A stretch of 64,000 nucleotides of DNA from positions 248,001-312,000 of the forward strand of contig NZ_JBHRTF010000001.1 of assembly GCF_042646205.1 (NCBI RefSeq), given 5' to 3'. The position numbers and the translations under genes are program-made. Source of the DNA: Cellvibrio fontiphilus_A (GTDB taxonomy: Bacteria; Pseudomonadota; Gammaproteobacteria; Pseudomonadales; Cellvibrionaceae). Shown here piece by piece: positions 59,630 to 64,000 of this stretch (the first letter of the stretch is position 1; every line of letters starts with the position of its first letter). The notes beneath the pieces are model-generated. The model worked only from the letters and a program-made list of their open reading frames with translations. It was not told the DNA's origin and searched no databases.

Positions 59630-60012
59630 GTAATTAATACATGATTATTAATGGCCCATGTTTGATTAATGCGTAAATGATGGCATTAGGTAGTTATAGA
59701 ATTTTCGTAAGTTTTTTGTTTTTAGAAAACAGTCGCAGATTCGCTTAAAAAATTAACCTTAATAAAAAATACATTTCGTCTAAAAACATGCGGGTCTATT
59801 TAATAAATACATCCCCCGTATTCCGTTAGCCTCCATACAGGCTACAAGTCTAATTTCTGTCTTTGTCTTCAATTAATTTTTCCGCATGAAAATCCATATT
59901 GGGCATCGCTGCGCTCACTGCCTACCTGCCGGGCAGGGAATTAATCTTGATTGCATCATTGTCCTCTTCTGCGGGATAATACTGTTTACTTAACCAGCTT
60001 GCATGACAGCCT
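59630..60012. other. AT-rich gap upstream of polB
   Basis: A 383-nt region without a gene. The left two thirds continue the AT-rich composition of the operon; the composition returns to normal near 59890, which may mark the right boundary of the insert. The SOS-box-like site of polB lies at its end. Confidence 0.5.
59982..59997. promoter_or_regulatory. LexA (SOS) box-like site upstream of polB
   Basis: CTGTTTACTTAACCAG: CTG and CAG separated by 10 nt, as in the CTGT-N8-ACAG consensus, 15 nt before the start codon and just after a GATAAT. DNA polymerase II of E. coli is LexA-regulated, so control by damage is plausible here. Confidence 0.55.
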
Positions 60013-62412
60013 ATGACCAACGCCTTTTTATTGACCCGCCAATGGCGCGATACCCGCGAGGGTGTGGTGTTGGATTTGTGGTGGGCGACGGAGCAGGGGA
60101 GTTGTTGGACGCAAATTACCGGGCAAGAGGTAGTGTTTTTTGTTGAGCGCAAATATGCACCGGAATTGCCTGCGCTTTTTTCCCGCTTGCGCGCCTGGCG
60201 TATGGCGGAGGTGGAATTAAAAAACTTTCATAATCAGCCGATTGTTGCCCTCTATTTCAAACAGCACCGCAGTGCACGCGATGCGCAGGATCTATTGCGT
60301 CAGCAGCAAATTGTATTTTGGGAGAGTGATATTCGCCCGCCTGAGCGCTATTTGATGGAGCGTTTTATTACCGCAGCGGCGCAGCTGGATATACGAGATA
60401 TTACCCAACAACCGCTGCGCAACCCGCGTTTGGCACCCGTTGAGGATGTGTTGTGGCGACCACAATTGCGACTGTTGTCGCTGGATATAGAAACCTCGAT
60501 GGATGCGCAGCAGCTTTATTCCATTGCTATTTGGTGTGATGCGGCAAAAACCGTGTTTATGATCGGTGATGGCGAATTTACCGCGACACCAGAAAGTAAG
60601 CACAGCGTTATTTTTTGTCGCGACGATAAAGAATGCTTACAACAATTTTTTGCGGCAGTTGCGGCGCTTGATCCTGATATTTTAATTGGTTGGAATTTGG
60701 TGCAGTTCGATTTACTGGTGCTGGAAAATATTTGCCAGAAATTAGCCTTGACACTGAATTTAGGTCGCGCCCATCAAGCCATTCATTGGCGCCATGAGGA
60801 TGCCAGTGAAGGCGGGCGCAGTTATGTGGTAATTCCCGGGCGAGTCGCTCTGGATGGTATCGAATTATTAAAAGCCGCTAATTACCGCTATGAAAGTTAT
60901 TCGCTGCAAAATATCGCCGAGACGTTGTTGGGTGAAAGCAAATTAATTACCGGCAGCCAGCGCGGCGATGATATTACCCAATTATTTAACACCGATAAGC
61001 TTGCGCTCGCGCACTACAACCTGCGCGACTGCGAATTGGTGTGGGATATATTTCAGCAGCAGGAGCTGCTGGCGTTTGCGATGGAGCGCAGCCAATTAAC
61101 CGGTTTGTTGTTGGATCGCATTGGCGGTTCGGTAGCGGCGTTTGAGTATTTGTATTTGCCGCGTTTGCATAGGCGCGGTTATGTGGCGCCTAATTTGGGT
61201 GAGCTGGAGTCTGATGTTATCAGCCCCGGTGGCTATGTGATGAACTCGCGCCCCGGCATTTACAACAATGTATTGGTGCTGGATTTTAAAAGCCTGTACC
61301 CGAGTATTATGCGCAGTTTTTTAATTGACCCCTGTGCATTTTGGTTGGCGCAGCATGACCGTATGAGCGACGAACAAATTGTGCCGGGTTTTAATGGCGC
61401 TTTTTTTGCGCGCGAAGGGCACATATTGCCGCAAGTGATTGAGCAGCTTTCCTCGGCGCGCGACCGCGCCAAACAACATAAAAATGCGCCGCTCTCTCAT
61501 GCCATCAAAATTATTATGAATTCATTTTACGGTGTGCTGGGTTCTACCGGCTGCCGGTTTTTTGATCCGCGCGTGTGTAGCTCCATCACCCTGCGCGGCC
61601 ATGAAATTATCCAGCGCAGCCGCGAGTGGATTGAGCAGCAGGGCTATGCAGTTATTTATGGCGATACTGACTCCTTATTTGTGTGGTTGGAAAATAATTG
61701 TGTGGGGCACCAACCCAAAAATGCCGCCCAGTGTGATGCCATTGGTAAGCGCCTCGCCAAAGAATTAAACCACTGGTGGGCGCAAACCCTGCAGCGGGAA
61801 TTCAATATAAAAAGCGCACTGGAAATTCAATTTGAAACCCACTACCTGCGCTTTTTAATGCCGACTATTCGCGGCTCGGAATTGGGCACTAAAAAACGTT
61901 ACGCCGGTTTAGTTGAGGTGAATGGCGTGCGCGAGATGGTGTTTAAAGGTTTGGAAAATGTACGCACCGATTGGACGCAACTCGCCAAGGATTTTCAGGC
62001 TGAGCTGTATCGCAAAATTTTTAACGGTGAGGATTATCTGGATTTTGTGCGCATCACTAACGATGAGGTCATCGCCGGCAAACGCGACTTGCAATTAATT
62101 TATCGCAAACGCTTGCGCCGCCATTTGCACGAATATCAAAAAAATGTACCGCCCCATGTGCAGGCAGCGCGCAAGTTTGCGCTGCTTAGCGGCGAGACTC
62201 TGCGCCGTGGCGATTGGATTAGTTATCTCATAACTACCAATGGCCCCGAGCCGGTGGGTAGTTATGAAGTGGATTTGGCATTGCTGCAAAGCCCGATTGA
62301 TTATCAGCACTACATCGACAAACAGCTCAGCCCGGTGGCTGACAGTATTTTGCATTTTTTGGACGAATCCCTGACCCAGTTGGTGGATCAACAGTTGTCC
62401 CTATTTGGTTAA
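60013..62412 (+). CDS. polB: DNA polymerase II (family B)
   Basis: A 799-residue replicative-type repair polymerase. The 3'-5' exonuclease motif I is LLSLDIETSM and motif II is ILIGWNLVQFD; polymerase motif A is VLVLDFKSLYPSIMRSF, motif B is IKIIMNSFYGVLG and motif C is VIYGDTDSLFVW. All catalytic acids are present. Length fits Pol II (E. coli 783 aa). It rescues stalled forks and bypasses lesions. Confidence 0.96.
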   Translation: MTNAFLLTRQWRDTREGVVLDLWWATEQGSCWTQITGQEVVFFVERKYAPELPALFSRLRAWRMAEVELKNFHNQPIVALYFKQHRSARDAQDLLRQQQIVFWESDIRPPERYLMERFITAAAQLDIRDITQQPLRNPRLAPVEDVLWRPQLRLLSLDIETSMDAQQLYSIAIWCDAAKTVFMIGDGEFTATPESKHSVIFCRDDKECLQQFFAAVAALDPDILIGWNLVQFDLLVLENICQKLALTLNLGRAHQAIHWRHEDASEGGRSYVVIPGRVALDGIELLKAANYRYESYSLQNIAETLLGESKLITGSQRGDDITQLFNTDKLALAHYNLRDCELVWDIFQQQELLAFAMERSQLTGLLLDRIGGSVAAFEYLYLPRLHRRGYVAPNLGELESDVISPGGYVMNSRPGIYNNVLVLDFKSLYPSIMRSFLIDPCAFWLAQHDRMSDEQIVPGFNGAFFAREGHILPQVIEQLSSARDRAKQHKNAPLSHAIKIIMNSFYGVLGSTGCRFFDPRVCSSITLRGHEIIQRSREWIEQQGYAVIYGDTDSLFVWLENNCVGHQPKNAAQCDAIGKRLAKELNHWWAQTLQREFNIKSALEIQFETHYLRFLMPTIRGSELGTKKRYAGLVEVNGVREMVFKGLENVRTDWTQLAKDFQAELYRKIFNGEDYLDFVRITNDEVIAGKRDLQLIYRKRLRRHLHEYQKNVPPHVQAARKFALLSGETLRRGDWISYLITTNGPEPVGSYEVDLALLQSPIDYQHYIDKQLSPVADSILHFLDESLTQLVDQQLSLFG

Positions 62413-62495
62413 CACCGCTTCTGGCCTGTGCCTGCTTGTTCCCCCTCCACCTTCGGGCTATAGTCCTTTTCCCTTTTTAGTGTTCAGGTAAACCC

Positions 62496-62906
62496 ATGTC
62501 CGATATCGATGAAGTTCTTGATTTGCTGCGCGAGTACAACGAGCCCGTGCCTGTGCCTCTGGAATTGCCCGATGAAGACCGGCTGGTCGAAATAGAAGAG
62601 GAACTCCTCCTCCCAATCCCGCGGGAAATGCGCCAGTTTTTGCTGGAGGCCAGCGATGTGGTTTATGGCTCTATCGAGCCGGTCACCGCAGCCGACCCTC
62701 ACTCCCACACTTATTTACCAGAGGTGACGGCGGTGGCCTGGGAGCAGGGCGTACCGCGTTATTTAATACCGCTGTGTGAAGTGAACGGCAGTTACTACTG
62801 TGTAGAGCCGGACGGCGAAGTTGTATTTTGGCGCGATGGCGACCTGACCGATGAGACCTGGCCTTCGGTGTGGCACTGGGTGCGCGATGTGTGGCTTGAG
62901 TCATAG
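62496..62906 (+). CDS. SMI1/KNR4 (SUKH)-family protein
   Basis: A 136-residue acidic protein with the SUKH pattern: LPDEDRLVEIEEELLLPIPREMRQFLLEASDV ... LIPLCEVNGSYYCVEPDGEVVFWRDGDLTDETWPSVWHWVRDVWLES. SUKH proteins include immunity proteins to contact-dependent toxins, but single housekeeping copies are common. No toxin gene is nearby, so an immunity role is not supported. Confidence 0.82.
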   Translation: MSDIDEVLDLLREYNEPVPVPLELPDEDRLVEIEEELLLPIPREMRQFLLEASDVVYGSIEPVTAADPHSHTYLPEVTAVAWEQGVPRYLIPLCEVNGSYYCVEPDGEVVFWRDGDLTDETWPSVWHWVRDVWLES

Positions 62907-63058
62907 TGTGCAACGGGCAATAAGTCACGGAAATGGATTTTGATGCCACGCTGCGCTAGTTCACTGGGCTACACTTAGCCTTACCCCTGAGCGGGCAAGG
63001 CGATCTTGATCAGCTTAGTCCGGCAACTGGTTTTGTCTCCATCAGAAGAGTTTTGGCA

Positions 63059-63889
63059 GTGCGTAAGTATCTTTTTGTCATGGGTGTGCTGTTACCGGGT
63101 TTACCCGGCGGCATGCTTATGGCTGAAGTGGCGCCGCCAGAGTTTTCGGCAGCGGTAGGTGCAGCACTGGCGCAGCCTGCGGCCGCCAGCCTCTCACAGC
63201 AATCCTCCAGCTTGATTGATGTGGAAGCCCATGTGCGACAAATCGCCGAGCGCACGGCGGCTGAGGAAAAAGCGCGGCTGGAGCAGGAGCGGCTGGCGCG
63301 CGAGGCACTGGAGCAAGCCAGCAAACCCAAGCAGCTAACCTTTTTTAAATACCGCAAAGATGGTGCAGTCGCCTATTCAGACAGGCAACCACGCAAAACC
63401 GATTATCAGGTTATCGTTTACAACTCCTGTTATGCCTGTAACCCCTTATCGACCGTGGACTGGCGTGTCACACGCCTGTACTTGTCGCAATTTACTTACT
63501 CGATTACGCAAGCTGCCGCGCGCCACGGGGTAGATCCATCCCTGGTGCGCGCAGTGATTCACGCCGAGTCCAACTTCAACCCCCTGGCCCGTTCGCGCAA
63601 AGGCGCAATGGGGTTGATGCAACTCATGCCCGGCACCGCCAAAGACATGGGCGTGAACAATGCGTTTGATGCCGCACAAAATATCGAGGGCGGGGTGAAA
63701 TACTTGGCGTGGCTGCTCAAACGTTTTGACGGCGATGTCACCCGCGCTACCGCGGCCTACAACGCCGGTTTTGGCAACGTGGAAAAATACGGTGGCGTAC
63801 CGCCGTTTGATGAAACCAAAACCTATGTCTTCCGGGTGAATATCCTGCACCAGCGCTACAAAAACCAGTTGGCCTTAGCAAGCAACTAG
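63059..63889 (+). CDS. Periplasmic lytic transglycosylase (SLT domain)
   Basis: A 276-residue exported enzyme. A hydrophobic signal segment (FVMGVLLPGLPGGMLMAEV) leads into an Ala/Glu-rich coiled-coil (about 50-85), a short DUF4124-like strand region (FFKYRKDGAVAYSDRQPRKTDY) and a C-terminal SLT domain: ARHGVDPSLVRAVIHAESNFNPLARSRKGAMGLMQLMPGTAKDMGV, where the catalytic Glu is in HAESNFNP, then AAYNAGFGNVEKYGGVPPF. It cleaves peptidoglycan to 1,6-anhydro products. GTG is the preferred start (AGAAGAG upstream); TTG two codons earlier is possible. Confidence 0.9.
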   Translation: MRKYLFVMGVLLPGLPGGMLMAEVAPPEFSAAVGAALAQPAAASLSQQSSSLIDVEAHVRQIAERTAAEEKARLEQERLAREALEQASKPKQLTFFKYRKDGAVAYSDRQPRKTDYQVIVYNSCYACNPLSTVDWRVTRLYLSQFTYSITQAAARHGVDPSLVRAVIHAESNFNPLARSRKGAMGLMQLMPGTAKDMGVNNAFDAAQNIEGGVKYLAWLLKRFDGDVTRATAAYNAGFGNVEKYGGVPPFDETKTYVFRVNILHQRYKNQLALASN

Positions 63890-63981
63890 TCGCTTATAAC
63901 TACATAGTCTAAATTTTCCGCTCAAAAAATGCGCGTTTTTGCCGCTATAGGATTGTGTCCCTCAATCCGGCAGGCAGCCCT

Positions 63982-64000
63982 ATGATTATTTCCAATGCGC
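63982..64000 (+). CDS. Start of a further gene (partial)
   Basis: An ATG followed by codons for IISNA, with AGGCAG upstream, opens at the right edge. Only six codons are visible, so the product cannot be named. Confidence 0.35.

Noticed and set aside
62496..62906. SUKH protein as immunity protein of a toxin system
   Set aside because: No polymorphic toxin or contact-dependent inhibition gene is nearby; the flanks are polB and a lytic transglycosylase.

Overview
The window looks like a chromosomal segment of a Cellvibrio-like gammaproteobacterium (Cellvibrionales). This is inferred from gene content: a Tat-exported GH10 xylanase next to a GH67 alpha-glucuronidase and a CE2 acetylxylan esterase, a GH43 enzyme with a GPH-type sugar symporter, and gammaproteobacterial housekeeping genes (ssrA, dgt, rimK, katG, kup, polB, cob genes). 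No rRNA, tRNA, CRISPR array, transposase or integrase was found. Most of the window is moderate in GC; about 57.4-59.9 kb is clearly more AT-rich and reads as an accessory insert.

Layout. 0-0.6 kb: the start of a type I restriction methyltransferase (hsdM) beside the tmRNA gene, with an inverted partial copy of the tmRNA 3' end between them. 0.7-3.3 kb: GH43 glycosidase and sugar symporter. 3.6-6.6 kb: a very large surface-type lipoprotein. 6.7-19.2 kb: a complete urease-independent urea utilisation locus on the minus strand, reading allophanate hydrolase, urea carboxylase, GntR regulator, urtA-B-C-D-E, behind a sigma-54-like promoter. 19.5-23.6 kb: Fic protein, dGTPase, VanZ-like protein and a small acidic protein. 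23.8-28.7 kb: RimB-like protease and RimK, a GGDEF/EAL protein and a STAS protein. 28.8-34.2 kb: hisC, fabF diverging from a TetR regulator, a HAD phosphatase and a MATE exporter. 34.3-37.4 kb: cobalamin nucleotide-loop genes cobT-cobS-cobU-cobC. 37.6-44.6 kb: aromatic aminotransferase, an orphan KdpDE-like two-component pair next to the potassium transporter gene kup, a small MscS channel and a GDPD phosphodiesterase. 45-47.7 kb: katG and rnk. 48.1-52.8 kb: xylan side-chain and backbone cluster (CE2, GH10, GH67). 53-56.5 kb: a Zur-box-preceded COG0523 metallochaperone and the mesX-mesD methionine synthase pair with a MetR-type site. 56.7-59.6 kb: a VapBC-type toxin-antitoxin pair and an AT-rich three-gene operon (dual-OB-like, DUF488-like, DUF4326-like) of unknown function. 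60-64 kb: SOS-type DNA polymerase II, an SMI1/KNR4 protein and a lytic transglycosylase.

How the genes work together. The CE2, GH10, GH67, GH43 and symporter genes can together take decorated xylo-oligosaccharides to monosaccharides and import them. The urea locus imports urea through UrtABCDE and degrades it in two steps to ammonia and CO2. Intergenic DNA carries several families of palindromic REP-like repeats, three of which share GTAGGTTGG/CCAACCTAC ends but have different cores.

The strongest candidate for an undescribed system is the AT-rich operon at 57.7-59.6 kb, preceded by a perfect 14-bp palindrome. Other points worth a second look are the six-copy TTGAGATG-type operator array in front of the Fic gene, the orphan KdpDE-kup arrangement, and the sigma-54 promoter with an overlapping palindrome in front of the urea locus.
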